Positions 31,405 through 42,268 of a stretch of DNA of 64,000 nucleotides are shown piece after piece. The notes beneath the pieces were generated by a model that saw only the letters and a program-made list of their open reading frames with translations, did no database searches and was not told the DNA's origin. The translations under genes and the position numbers were made by a program. This DNA is from Apoderus coryli (taxonomy: Eukaryota > Arthropoda > Insecta > Coleoptera > Attelabidae). How positions within the stretch are numbered: the stretch's first letter is position 1; the number at the start of each line of letters is the position of its first letter. The stretch covers positions 32,269,902 through 32,333,901 of the forward strand of contig OU452198.1 in assembly GCA_911728435.2 (NCBI GenBank), given 5' to 3'.

Positions 31405-32905
31405 CTCCCTAGTTTATACTACTCCTGTGCAAAATGTGCACTGACAAAAATCGGTCTATGCAATTTTTGTATTGGGTCCTGTTTATTACTCATAATCAAT
31501 ATAATTAACATAACAATTTTGTATTACGTAGAAATATGGTATTATTGCTACAAATGAACACTTTTTTTCTGGAAACGTGGGCATAAGGGTTATACAAATA
31601 TTGCATGGTAATAAATAATATGTTTGTATAAGGAAAAATTGTATAAACAGTAAAATATATTTGCATAAAGAACATTAATACAATTTTATAGAACAATGTT
31701 GCATAACGATTAAAATACAAATTATATGTTCCTTATTCAATCTATCCATCGGTGGCCATCCCATAGTGCGCCGTGCTCACCGCGCATTCTGCGATTACAG
31801 CGGCAGAAATGGGGAAACCCACAACAGGTTGTTTACCACATGCAAGCGCCGGTTTCTTCTAGCAAAGATTTATTTGTGAATTGTGTATAATCTTTGCTTC
31901 TAGCATTTCGAATGTTAGATATTATTTATTAATAAGTATAGCAATTTCTATTTATTTTTGTGTGGCGTGGTGTGAATTGTGAACTATGGAAAGTTTTGAC
32001 TTCACTGGTGAAGTGCTGGAGAAGTTTGCAGGTAGGTAATTATGATATTAAGCTCTTGTTTGTCCATCATTAAATACACCAATTTTTAAAAATATATCTT
32101 CGCTACAGAGGCATGCATAGGTGCCAACGTAAATTTAATTTACTGTTAGGTTAGGTTGTCCACGCATGATTTTGATGAATTATTATTGTTTTCTGATTTG
32201 TAGTTTGATTTACTATTATGTAGGTACTTGTGTAGGTGCGTTTAGGACAAATATCCTACAAAATAATTTTAGGTGTTTTTTATGATTGCTATAAATACGT
32301 AGGTAGGTACATGGTGTCCCACTGAAATTGCCAGCCCCTTAAGTTTTAATTTTTATATTTATAAAAAAACATTAAACATGAAAAATGTGGTAGGTAGATT
32401 CTCTAATTTTAGTAGTGTCGAGACCATTAAACGATAAATACAGCTTGGTTTGATTAAGATATAGCCTAAATCAATGTTTTTTTTTTGCAACACCTTATAA
32501 ATTTTTACATCGTCTCATAGAGATTTTTTTTCATTAAATACTTATCTCCAATAGTAGTTATCCCAAAATTCGTATTCAAATAATATAATTCAAATTTTGA
32601 ATTTTATGCCAATACCTGATATCCAAAATCTGTCGTTAAAATTGTCAGAATTTAGTACCTAAATGAGTATGCGACAAGTACTTATTGGCATATCAAAATA
32701 TGCATTAATTAAATACGAATTTTGTACAATAAAAATTATTAATTTTACCTGATACATGTCATAAGTAAATTTATTACTTTAATTATCTTTGTTGGTGCGG
32801 TCATTAAAAATAACTGGCCATTTTTACAAAACATTTCGTGTGAGACCATTAAAAAAAACAAAATTTTCAATTTTGGTTTTATTTATTTTTACAACATATT
32901 TAAAG
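31405..32905. other. Inserted region; weak gene-start-like sequence
   Basis: Mostly AT-rich. At 31,740-31,870 the GC content rises. At 31,986-32,031 the sequence reads ATGGAAAGTTTTGACTTCAC (start at 31986) open to CAG|GTAGGT, a strong 5' splice-site match. A 3' splice-like TCTTTCTTTTAG lies near 33,350. See findings; no family is recognised. Confidence 0.25.
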
Positions 32906-32907
32906 TG

Positions 32908-33310
32908 AAATATGAAAATCGAAGCCACCTCTTCATAACAATTTTTTATGGCCTACAAAATGCAAACCTTTTTTTTTTCAAATACGAACCTGCACATTTC
33001 ATTGTGTTTTTACATCCCACTTGTCATTCTGATTGCAACGGTAGCTAATATTTCTAGGTTTACAAAGGTTCTACCGTAACTTAATTATCATCACTTCAGA
33101 GAATATACCGCTGCAATCAGAATGACAGGTATAATCTAAAAACAGTATCAAAAGTTCTGGTCCGTATTTGAAGCAAAAATGGGTTGATATCCTCTGAGAA
33201 CGAAACGGCGCGGCGCTTCGAGAAAATCAAATAAAAAAGAACAAAAAAGTTTGCATTTTGTAGACTACAAAAAATTACTTTGAAGAAGTGGCTATTGTTT
33301 TCCTATCGCA
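32908..33310. repeat. Fold-back element, about 400 bp
   Basis: Arms at about 32,918-33,055 and 33,105-33,300 pair over long stretches, including CTACAAAATGCAAACTTTTT and CTTGTCATTCTGATTGCA with their complements. The right arm carries an extra GC-rich CGGCGCGGCGC segment. No hammerhead core is present. Confidence 0.65.
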
Positions 33311-33319
33311 AATTATTAA

Positions 33320-34004
33320 GATTTTAACCCTTTATGTCTTTCTTTTAGAAATTCGAGGATCTGGAAGAAAAGAAATAATTTAATTAATATTATTTTCCGT
33401 TGTGTGTTTCTTAAAATAATTATTGCACATGTTTATTATTTGTTTAGATATATATTTAGTCCTAGCCACTTTGGTTTAGTAGTTGATGTAGTTATATGTA
33501 TATGTTATAATATAAACAGTTTAAAAAATAAATTTGTATTTTCTATCCAAAGTTTTCTTTTTTTATCTAACACCTGTCTTACCTGTAATACATTTGCAGT
33601 TATATGCAAAGTTGTATAAAGGTTTGCAAATAATTGTATTGTGAGTAAATTAATAACTTATACCCACAATTCAAAATTATTATGTTTGGTAAAATACATT
33701 TGTATACCAACTAAAAATTTAATTTATTATTTATACAATTGAGGATGTAGCTTTATACAAAAGAGTGTATAATTACTATATAACATGAATATATCTATGA
33801 TCACCACAGGTAACTTAAATGTATATCTATAACTGTTATACAACATAATATAATGAAATTGTATATCGCGTATATAGTACTACCAATATCCCATTTCAGA
33901 AAATATGGTTGTCTAACACTAGAAAACAGTTGTTTTGTCACAAATAGTATACAACTTTTTTACACCCTTTATATATTTTTTGAATAACCGTCAGTTTTTT
34001 TTTC
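33320..34004. other. No gene recognised
   Basis: AT-rich to the end of the presumed insertion. The last bases read TTTTTTTCTCTCAGTGTGG, possibly a transposon end abutting the interrupted transposase. Confidence 0.3.
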
Positions 34005-34130
34005 TCTCAGTGTGGAGGATCTAAGGAATAGCATTATTGCTGAGTGTAAGTCGATTAGAAACGACCCTGGTATTTTTAAAAGAGTTTGCCAGTCAATGTA
34101 TCCGAGCTAGATGTGCTCACTTTCAACAGT
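34005..34130 (+). pseudogene. Mariner-like transposase C-terminal piece
   Basis: Reads VEDLRNSIIAECKSIRNDPG then IFKRVCQSMYPS before a stop. This is the C-terminal region following the DDE core in the family represented at 31,090-31,400, on the same strand. It fits as the other half of that transposase. Confidence 0.65.
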
Positions 34131-34139
34131 TTTTGTAAT

Positions 34140-34685
34140 TTGTTGTATTATTAATTTTATTTATTTATTTTTATCTTGCTTCGAAATGTTGACCCTCCGT
34201 CAGTGTGGTGGGGTCTGACAGACCCAAACGGATAGTTCTGGAAGTATATCTCATCTAAGATTGAGTAGCTGCAGTTTAATATTTTTAGACAAGACTTTGC
34301 CGGCCGGTGTGTAATTTTGAACACTCATTGTGAAATTGGACCTTCACAAACTCCCTTGGCATCTGCGAAACCCCACACCTTAAACGTGATTTTAAGTGTA
34401 CAAATTGGAAATGGTGTGTTAGTGTGTCTACCTGGAGGTATACGTAGGAACACAGCCTGAGGGGCCATATCCTATAGAGTAAGTAATGCTGCCCAAGATA
34501 TTGTGGAACAATTAGACGAACCAATAAGGGGAATAAAACGAAATGTCACCTTCGATAACTGTATCACTAGTTGAGGACGGTGTATTTTTTGTTATTTCAC
34601 ACCCATATGTGTTTTGCAGTGATATATTCTGAGGTAACTTGTCCTCGGCGATTCAAATTTTTAGAATGAAGAAAATGATTATCAA
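34140..34685. other. No gene recognised
   Basis: A 79-codon minus-strand frame (34285-34524) is protein-like but unassigned. The surrounding sequence is moderately AT-rich. Confidence 0.35.
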
Positions 34686-34689
34686 TGTA

Positions 34690-35241
34690 CTGCACTGTTA
34701 AAACAGAATAGTAAATTTACGTAAAATATAACTGTAATATTTATTCAACCATTCCCTCACGTAATTTTCCACCTTGACTGTACAACTACAATATTAATCG
34801 AAATATTACAATTTAAAATTACGCCACATTTAGTGTAAAAATACAATATTAAGGTAAAATTACAAATTAAAGTTACACTTAATTTGGTGTACAATTACAC
34901 AATATCGTAAAATTACAAATGAAAATTACGCTGCATGTCATGTAAAAATACACTTATAAGATTAAATTACAACATAAAAGTACGCTTAGTTACGTGTACT
35001 TTTACACAATCGCTGTCTAAATAATACCAATATTTTAACGTATTTTTGCGGTAAGGCCCGGAAATGTACAATGCTCGTAAAACAATAGTGGAATTTACTT
35101 AAAATTTACAGTGTTCTTACATAAAAAATGGGGAAAAAATACCATTTTTGTACAGTAAGAACGTAATTATACGTAATTTTGTTGTACTTTCATGAATATT
35201 TATGTGAATTTACAGAAACTTTATCTGAATATTTCATTATA
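34690..35241. repeat. AT-rich repeat with GTAAAATTACA-type tandem units
   Basis: Between about 34,700 and 35,030 variants of GTAAAATTACAAAT and GTGTAAAAATACAC recur every 60-75 bp. The region starts with GCACTGTTAAAA; a similar inverted TTTTTAACAGTGTGC occurs at about 37,690. It continues beyond the fold-back insertion at 35242-35498 (ACTTACCGTATTTGTAC). Confidence 0.45.
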
Positions 35242-35498
35242 AATGAAAATAATTTCGTGGCAAAGCGGACTAAAATGTTGGCTTTACCTACACAAGGAAT
35301 TTTTGTTTAATTTAGCAGGGCCCCAGTCTAATTCGATAGAAACCAGACCGAGGCATGGGTCGGTCTGGTTTCTATCGAATTAGACTGGGGCCCTGCTAAA
35401 TTAAACAAAAATTCCTTGTGTAGGTAAAGCCAACATTTTAGTCCGCTTTGCCACGAAATTATTTTCATTTATTATATTTACGGACATGAAATCCTCTT
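35242..35498. mobile_element. Long-hairpin element with 14-bp target duplication
   Basis: AATATTTCATTATA is duplicated on both sides (35228-35241, 35499-35512). Arms 35243-35351 and 35360-35469 are almost perfect inverted repeats of about 109 bp around GGCATGGG. A 29-nt unpaired tail (35470-35498) ends AAATCCTCTT. The long variable duplication plus a one-sided tail fits RNA-mediated insertion better than a cut-and-paste MITE. Confidence 0.75.
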
Positions 35499-35662
35499 AA
35501 TATTTCATTATACTTACCGTATTTGTACATTTTTAGATGATCTATGTACCCAGATAGTTTCTGTAGACGTGAAAAATTGTCCATACTGAAATGGAGTCAG
35601 ATCTTTTGTGTGTGAAATGAAAGTCAACACCACCAAATAAATTTAATAATCGCTCTATGCGT

Positions 35663-35722
35663 CAATAGTAAAACCAGACATGTTTCAAGACTCCAAGCCT
35701 CATCATCAGTGGTTATTACAAC
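35663..35722 (-). ncRNA. Hammerhead ribozyme-like motif (variant core)
   Basis: On the minus strand: stem I AACCA/TGGTT, CTGATGA, one extra T, stem II GAGGCT/AGTCTT (with G-T pairs) and loop TGG, GAAA, palindromic stem III ACATGT, cleavage triplet GTC. Stem I extends outward through GTAA/TTAC-type pairing. All core bases are present except for the extra nucleotide after the first core strand. Confidence 0.65.
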
Positions 35723-36068
35723 ATCAATTATTATATGACAAAGAGGAATATGTTAAAGTCTAGAAACAAGAAAGCACTGATATACCAAACTATATACTTA
35801 GTATAACTCACCATTTCATGTAAAAAAAAAAATGCATTAAAATATTAAAGTTTAAAATTACATAATTAAAGTTGAAAACTTATTATTTATTTTGTATTTC
35901 TTTTATAAATCATTTTATATTGAAAATTTAGAAAAACCACCAATGATTCAAACGGCTGCCAATTCGGTAAATTAAAATGGCGAACATCTTTACCGAAGGG
36001 CACTCTGTACTTCTCGTGGAAAAATTGAGTGGAAAATCTGGAAGTTTGTTGTGGCGGAAGATGATTAA

Positions 36069-36291
36069 CGTCCATTTATTGGATTTTTCACCACTTTTTA
36101 AACCAAATGTAAACTGGAAAAAGTAAAGAAAAATTAAAAACAACTTTTTAAGTTTTATATAAAAACCACTGCAGCCTAAAAAATATTTCTCCTTTTAGGT
36201 TAAAGTGGTTTTCACAACTTAAAAATTTTTTTTTTACTTTCCCAGTTTATATTTGGTTTAAAGAGTGCCGAAAAACTCAATAAATGCATGT
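36069..36291. repeat. Fold-back element
   Basis: Arms 36069-36181 and 36194-36291 pair across AAACTGG, AAAGTAAA and AACCACT blocks with mismatches. Apparent frames on the minus strand here are products of the repeat. Confidence 0.6.
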
Positions 36292-36404
36292 TAATTCTTT
36301 ACCCTATATGTTGAATATAAACACAGAATTACTAGTTTTCCCGATTTTTAATATTTAACGAAAATATAAATGCTATAAACATGCTAAACTAAAAACTAAA
36401 ATTT

Positions 36405-36985
36405 CTTGCCATATTTTCCTAATAATAGGTACCACATACTTAACAAACAAACACGTAAATTCAGTCTTAGATGTTTCGTATATTAGGCTGGAAAACATAT
36501 CAAATGCGAATTTTAACAAATATACTAGAAACGTTATACAAAAAAATGCAATTAAAAATTAAGGAAGAAATGCTTTACATAATTTTTGAACTTTCCCAAG
36601 TTTTAGGCAGTTACAATTTAAAATTTGTTGATTTTGAGCTGCCATATTTTCCTAATGTTATGTATCTACTATATTATACTTTGCAAACAAAAACATAAAT
36701 ATTCAGTCTTAGAAGTTTCTTACATTAGGCACGAAAACACATACAATGCGAATTTTAACAAATGTACTAGAAATGTCATACAAAAAAAATTAAATTTAAA
36801 ATTAAGGAAGAAATTATTTAACATAATTTTTTAACATTTTCCAGATATAGGTTAGAATTTAAAATTTGTTCATTTTGAGCTGCCATATTTAGCTAATAAT
36901 AGGTACCTACTATACTATACTTAACAAACAAAAAGAAGTTTCTTAAATTACAAAAAAAAAATCAATTAAAAATTAAGGAACAAAT
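36405..36985 (+). repeat. Tandem repeat, period about 237 bp, 2.4 copies
   Basis: Units recur with TGCCATATTTTCCTAAT near 36,408, 36,641 and 36,881, and ATTCAGTCTTAGATGTTTC near 36,460 and 36,698. Copies are about 80 percent alike by eye. No family recognised. Confidence 0.7.
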
Positions 36986-36989
36986 GCCT

Positions 36990-37860
36990 AAAACACTAAC
37001 CTGGTAAATGCAGTTTGGCCGGGCGCACATAAAAATCTATCTGGGTGTATTGCTATGTAGATATTGATGGTACCTAATCATATTTTTTTAACAGTATTAC
37101 ACTTTATCCTACAACATGAACAAATCATTTTTACTTAGCTCGTGACTATAAGCACAGCTAATGTATGTAGAGGCGCTTATTATTAGAACCTCAAAAGAAA
37201 GCCATTCACTATTTCTCTGCAACCGTACACACCGCTAATATTTTGTTAACTTTTTGGGCACAGCTTATTGTATTTAATTTGTGTTTTAGGTTTATTAAAT
37301 CAGTTGTTAAATAATAAATGTGGATTGTTTGTTTGATAACGCTGAATTGTAAAGGGTAAATAGCTGCTGTATATACTCGCATGCCTGATGCGCTTGGGCT
37401 GTAAGGATGTTTTTACGAAAGTGTCGCAAAATTACTAGGAGCCACGGAATAGTAGTAAAAGTAATGTATAGATTTGCAGGACAAACGAAAATTTTCGATA
37501 CGATTTGAATACACACAAATTATATTGTGAAAACACATTTCGGTAATGCGTTTTTACGATATTACTAAGGAAAAATACGTGATCTGGGTAAATTATCGGC
37601 AATATTCGCGAATATTTAAGATTTACCTAATATTACATAAAAAAACATGTATGTTTACTACAAATCTTACGTATTTCTCACCCAATTTTTAACAGTGTGC
37701 GCAATTTAGAACACTGTAAGCCAATTTTCAATAACTCTTTAAATATAATGCCTTTACCTTCTTTGTATTCCTAAATCCAAAGTGTCCCTATTATAAAATT
37801 AAATAGATACTTTCAAAAATATGTAAAAAGGTCCATATTAAAGTGGAGTATTTCCCTTTA
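36990..37860. other. No gene recognised
   Basis: AT-rich, with TTTTTAACAGTGTGC near 37,690 echoing the start of the repeat at 34.69 kb. Confidence 0.35.
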
Positions 37861-38330
37861 ATATAGGCAATGGTTTTAAGTGGTTTTGAGTTGTTGATTG
37901 CCGGGTAGTTTTTGATTTTAAATGACGACTGAATTTTGAATAATATTGAATTAAAATAATTCTTGACTAAGACTTTAATTTTGTTATTCGAAATGATGAC
38001 AAACCTGCTCGTCAGAAATCCCCAAAGAAAAAATATTTAGAAAGGCGCAAGAATCAAAGCCGGCAATGACGGGCATGACAAGTATGACTTGATAGAAAAA
38101 AAATAAACGATCTAAAGTGACAGTAACTGCCCAAAAATAATTAAAAATCTCCAGGTCTTGCCATGAACGGAAAATAAACTATAAAACTTTTAAAATTTCG
38201 CGATTCATTGAAGGATCCCTTAGTTTAAAAGGAACGAACATCAGTCAACCGTGACTAAAATATGCGACTAACCCTGTATATATTGATGTTTATCCTTTAA
38301 CAAGAAATTACACACACCACACAAAACACG
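37861..38330 (+). repeat. Dispersed repeat of about 465 bp, copy 1
   Basis: Begins ATATAGGCAATGG and ends near ACACACACCAC. It matches 39997-40449 in the same orientation, at about 90 percent by eye. Non-coding; contains GCCGGCAATGACGGGCATGA and AACCCTGTATATATTG. Confidence 0.8.
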
Positions 38331-38339
38331 TAATATTTT

Positions 38340-39155
38340 TTTTGCTTCCCTTCAGGGTTTAAGATCAATTTCAAAACTGCCCTCTTAATACACAACATCA
38401 CACTGTGCCTGAGGGTGGCAGTAAGGGGATGGACACGGGTCAACCATAATTAACGCCTTCTCGTTAATCATATGAAATTTGGCGTCGTGAAATGGCTTTT
38501 GTTGAAAAGATCCCCGCTGAAGCGATAGCTCGAAGCTCCACTTTCTGGTTTATATAAAGATGTTATTAATAATATTATAAATTCTCCAGAGCCAAGTGCG
38601 CTGGGGAGAAACAACGGGAATAGAAAGGACACTTTTAAGTAATTAATGCAAGATGATTTTGATAATTTCTGGAATGGATGACGATGCAGTATATACGGTT
38701 GGATCAGTGGCGTGCGTCAATTTAAAAAACAAATAATTTAAAGCAAAATTATTGATTAATATAAAATAATAATAATTTTTTTGAATTCATTACAAAATAT
38801 GGACATTCTAGGGGCGTTTTGACGCCAAAAAACCTGTTATTTCAGAACTTAAAGTTCGTACGGCAAATACTTTATATTAAAATTGTTATTATTCCCGATT
38901 TCCATCTCCCATGCCCCAAATTGTCGCGGAGGATTGGCGAACACAATATATTCCCCAGGATTTGATAAATTTAAATATTTGACAACAATTTGAGGCATTT
39001 TACCAACCTTATGAATTCCTACCACTTGTTTGCAGCGTTTTCCGTTTTGGCATTTAAAGAAAAAAATCGCTTGTGTCGCCCCAAAAGTTCCCCGACACGA
39101 CATAATATATAATCAAAAATATATGACATGTGTAACGAAACAAAATTTCAATAAT
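38340..39155. other. No gene recognised; one unassigned frame
   Basis: A minus-strand frame at 38849-39103 (84 codons: MSCRGTFGATQAIFFFKCQN at the start, then FANPPRQFGAWEM) has a plausible protein composition but I cannot name it. No neighbours support it. Confidence 0.3.
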
Positions 39156-39159
39156 TATT

Positions 39160-39322
39160 ATTATTGTATTATTTTCATTATTTTCAATAAACTAACGTAA
39201 CAAACTAACTACTTTATTCAAAAATTAGAAAAAAAAAGTATTTTCAGAGCTGGCATTCAAACTCAGAACCTTCCACATGCGAATCGCACGTTCTATCAAT
39301 CACGCTACAAAACTCTTTTAAT
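39160..39322 (-). mobile_element. Composite repeat copy 3: tRNA-like 3' part
   Basis: On the minus strand: GATAGAACGTGCGATTCGCA, a degenerate B box (AGTTTGAATGCC), CAGCTCTG and the GAATAAAGTAGTTAGTTTG tail, ending in ATT repeats. The 5' body of the same copy lies at 40470-40884; a LINE and a 465-bp repeat separate them. Confidence 0.7.
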
Positions 39323-39324
39323 AT

Positions 39325-39975
39325 AATAATAATTTTATTGAAACAATTTACAAACTCCACATAGGTTCATCCTTTACATTTCCATATCAATTTTACTTTT
39401 TTTTTACTTATAACTAACCCTTAATTATGATAAACTAACTACACCATAATTATAATTATAAAGATAAATATAATGAGAGAGAAAAAACAAAACACTAGTC
39501 ATGAAATACAAAATGAAATTAAAACGAGAAAAGGAAAAGGAAACAGTCATATGCGATTAAGTAGAACTCTTTAAAAGTACAAATTTTTTTATCTCTATTC
39601 TGAAGAACTCTAAGTGGGCTAAGGAGTCTTTCAAATGTAGAGTACCATGCGATTGCCAAGTATTGCAAACGACTATGAATCAACGAAAAATATATTGCTC
39701 TTCGAAGATATGTCGGTACACAGTAGTTCAAACGCCGCAGAATACCGATAGATGGTGAAATCTTTTTAATTATTTGATTGATGTGAATTTCCCAAGAGAG
39801 AATCTCATCACAGTACAAACCCAAAAACTTAATAACCAACTGTCGTGGTTTGCTCTTTGCAATAAACATAAAACTAGATTTTTCTACATTTAATGTTAAT
39901 TTATGAGATATTAACCATTTATTTATAAGATTTAAATCATTTTTATATTGTTCAACAGTTCAACCTCAGAACTGC
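39325..39975 (-). pseudogene. CR1-type LINE reverse transcriptase C-terminal fragment
   Basis: The minus-strand frame 39519-39869 reads IKFLGLYCDEILSWEIHINQ, IGILRRLNYCVPTYLRRAIY and SRLQYLAIAWYSTF, the post-catalytic region of CR1/Jockey LINEs. Upstream, INKWLISHKLTLNVEKS is readable to about 39,960. The element ends in an AATAAAATTATTATTATATT tail at about 39,325, inside the composite repeat copy 3. 5' truncated and without the catalytic motif. Confidence 0.75.
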
Positions 39976-39996
39976 CAGAGTATGTATTTGACTTTT

Positions 39997-40449
39997 ATAT
40001 AGGCAATGGTTTTAAGTGGTTATGAGTTGTTGATTGCCGAGTAGTTTTTGATTTTAAATAACGACTGAATTTTTAATCATTTTGAATTAAAATAATTATT
40101 GATTGATAAGTATTTAAATCTGTAAATGATGACAAACCTGCTCGTCAGAAATCCCAAAGAAAAAGTATTTGGAAAGGTGCAAGAATCAAAGCCGGCAATG
40201 ACGGGCATGACAATTATGACTTGATAGAAAAAAATTAAACGATCCAAGACAGTAACTGCCCAAAAATAATAAAAAATCTCGAGGCCTTGTCATGAACGGA
40301 AAATAAACTATAGAACTTTTAAAATTTCGCGATTCACTGGAGAATCCGTTAGTTTAAAACGAACGAACATCAGTCAACCGCGACTAACCCTGTATATATT
40401 GATGTTTATCCTTTAACAAGAAATTACACACACCGCACACAAAACACTT
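39997..40449 (+). repeat. Dispersed repeat of about 465 bp, copy 2
   Basis: Same sequence as 37861-38330 with small indels (for example ACTAAAATATGCG present in copy 1 only). It sits between the two halves of composite repeat copy 3. Confidence 0.8.
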
Positions 40450-40469
40450 TTTCAAATTATTGTATTATA

Positions 40470-40884
40470 ATTCTAATAAGATAGGGTCCAACTACTGTCA
40501 TTTTAAACGCAATTTTCTCGAGAATTGTGGGGGCAAACATCAACTGTAAAGCAGATATAAAATGCTTTAAAATGATGTATCACTTGACCTCTACTGATAT
40601 TTTAAAATTTGAAGGTTGTGACCACCCCTATCACAGGGCTAAAGCGATTCCAACCAAAAACTAATGGGTTCATCCTAGACTCCCCCAAACTCATACACCA
40701 AAATTTAGCTCAATTGGTTACAGCGTTTAGGTGCTATCGTGGAAGAATACATACACACACACAGACAGACAGACTTCCATCTGGAAATGGTCTTAATCGT
40801 CTCAGGGAACTTCAAAATGGATATATTTGTCTTTATCTAAAATTTTGTTTTAGTGCGTCACAATACTATCCATATGCGGGAAAG
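40470..40884 (-). mobile_element. Composite repeat copy 3: 5' body
   Basis: Minus strand starts TTTCCCGCATATGG, then GTCTGTCTGTGTGTGTG, AACCAATTGAGCTAAATTTT and TTCTCGAGAAAATTGCG. It matches 7531-7945. Orientation and order relative to the tRNA-like part (39160-39322) are the same as in copy 1. Confidence 0.8.
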
Positions 40885-40889
40885 TAAAA

Positions 40890-41675
40890 AGAGAATTTTG
40901 GAAATGTTTTGGCCTTAATGCAGAATATTTCCTATAAAGTGTTCCATGTACTCTCATCTATCACAAATGATTTCGGCTTTTTAGTTTTATTGTCTGAATT
41001 CCTCAGTGATACCAAATATTAAAGCAATCTCTAAGTAAGAACAAAAAAAATATACTCATATTTGTTCACGTTTTACTTTAAAATTACTTTAGTTTTCAAA
41101 TACGAGTAGATGTCATACCATATGCTTCAGTAATAAACTGCTGTATCTGCTCCCGTTCGCTTTATAGCCGTCTGACTGTCACCTTAGGAAAGCTAGTAAT
41201 GTTTAGTATTTTGAATGAACTTTGATCACTTACATTAAGAGCATCAAATAACCTGACCACTGTAACCAGATCATATTATATGTATATACCTATTCTCGAT
41301 ATACATATTTTACCGCTTACGAACTTGCCCTAGTGCAACACCACTGGCATCATTTAGTGTGAAACTTGTTGTTCACTATCTTTTACTTTACTCCTATCTA
41401 TATATTTTTGGTGTACACCTGAATAGATTTTATGAATCGAATAATCATAACGATAGATTTGTATTACTTAGAAGAAAACAATATTTAGCAGCCACATAGG
41501 CAATTTAATATTAAAAATTTAATTGCTAACTTAAAATTCTTGGTGTTAGGTAAGATGGATGTTTGTAACAGAATGGGAACTTTTATTTATGTTGTATGAT
41601 TTAATTTTAGATATTGTTTCCACGTACAGCAGTTTAGTTGATAAAATAAATATTTCATCGAAATTAGAGCATTTT
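40890..41675. other. No gene recognised
   Basis: AT-rich, no family or structure seen. Short open frames on both strands near 41.55-41.7 kb reach into the satellite relic. Confidence 0.35.
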
Positions 41676-41677
41676 GA

Positions 41678-41949
41678 CAAGATGTTTTTGGCGATATCTA
41701 GTGTGAGCATCAGGCAATATCCGGTAACAACTCCATTAAATCCTATTACCAACAATAGATGCGCCCGAATTCCCTGACGGGAGGCTCTATTTATGAATTG
41801 CTTGTTACATAAAGTAACAAGACTTTTAGTTATGTTGGAAATTTGTTTCACGCTACCATGCTTTAACCAGACGGGCTGTTTCATTGATCCACAACTCATC
41901 AGTGGTGATCGGCAGGCAGTGTGACCCATATTTCCAACATTTACGAAGA
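41678..41949 (-). repeat. Diverged dispersed copy of the 336-bp satellite, part 1
   Basis: Matches the inverted-block orientation of the array from GATGTTTTTGGCGA through CCAACATTTACGAAG, with a roughly 40-bp internal deletion near 41,722. Continues at 42373-42393 and 44628-44765 after two insertions. Together they span more than one unit length, i.e. parts of two adjacent units. Confidence 0.85.
41833..41939 (-). ncRNA. Hammerhead ribozyme, diverged satellite copy
   Basis: Minus strand: CTGATGA, stem II GTTG/CAAT, GAAA, GTC. Relative to the array copies a C-G pair of stem II has become T-A and the closing pair G-T, so pairing is kept. Stem I next to the core is CACCA/TGGTT (one mismatch); stem III is damaged (CAGCCCG). 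The outer stem I helices are still recognisable. Activity is doubtful. Confidence 0.75.
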
Positions 41950-42013
41950 ATCATCAATAAAACTGCGTCTGCTCCACAAAACAAACACAAATATATTGCT
42001 GATTTGTCAATTA

Positions 42014-42052
42014 GTCATACATGTTTCGAGGTACTACCTCATCATCAGTGAC
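42014..42052 (-). ncRNA. Hammerhead ribozyme-like motif (left arm)
   Basis: Minus strand: stem I GTCA/TGAC, CTGATGA plus extra T, stem II GAGG/CCTC with loop TAGTA, GAAA, palindromic stem III ACATGT, A at the cleavage site (GTA). Core bases conserved. Confidence 0.65.
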
Positions 42053-42229
42053 ATTAAGTTTGTGAATGTTATCCGTTATTAAAAAATTTTAAATGTTAAA
42101 TTATGTGCTAGAGATAAGAAGTTCTTATTCTTAGAATACCCTAGATGTCTAGAAATAAGAAGTTCTTATTTCTAGAACACAATTAACATTGTAAATTTTT
42201 TAATAACGGATAACATTCACAAACTTAAT

Positions 42230-42268
42230 GTCACTGATGATGAGGTAGTACCTCGAAACATGTATGAC
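42230..42268 (+). ncRNA. Hammerhead ribozyme-like motif (right arm)
   Basis: Inverted duplicate of the left-arm motif with the same stems: GTCA/TGAC (42230-42233, 42265-42268), stem II GAGG/CCTC, ACATGT stem III. Expected cut after A42264. Confidence 0.65.

Noticed and set aside
33195..33225. Hammerhead at GAACGAAACGGCGC
   Set aside because: No stem II can form between CTGAGAA and GAAA, and the core is wrong.
34175..34205. Hammerhead at CTTCGAAATG..CCGTCAG
   Set aside because: On the minus strand CTGACGG lacks the conserved core and stem II does not pair.
38849..39103. 84-codon minus-strand gene
   Set aside because: Protein-like composition but no recognised domain, splice context or neighbour; not called as a gene.
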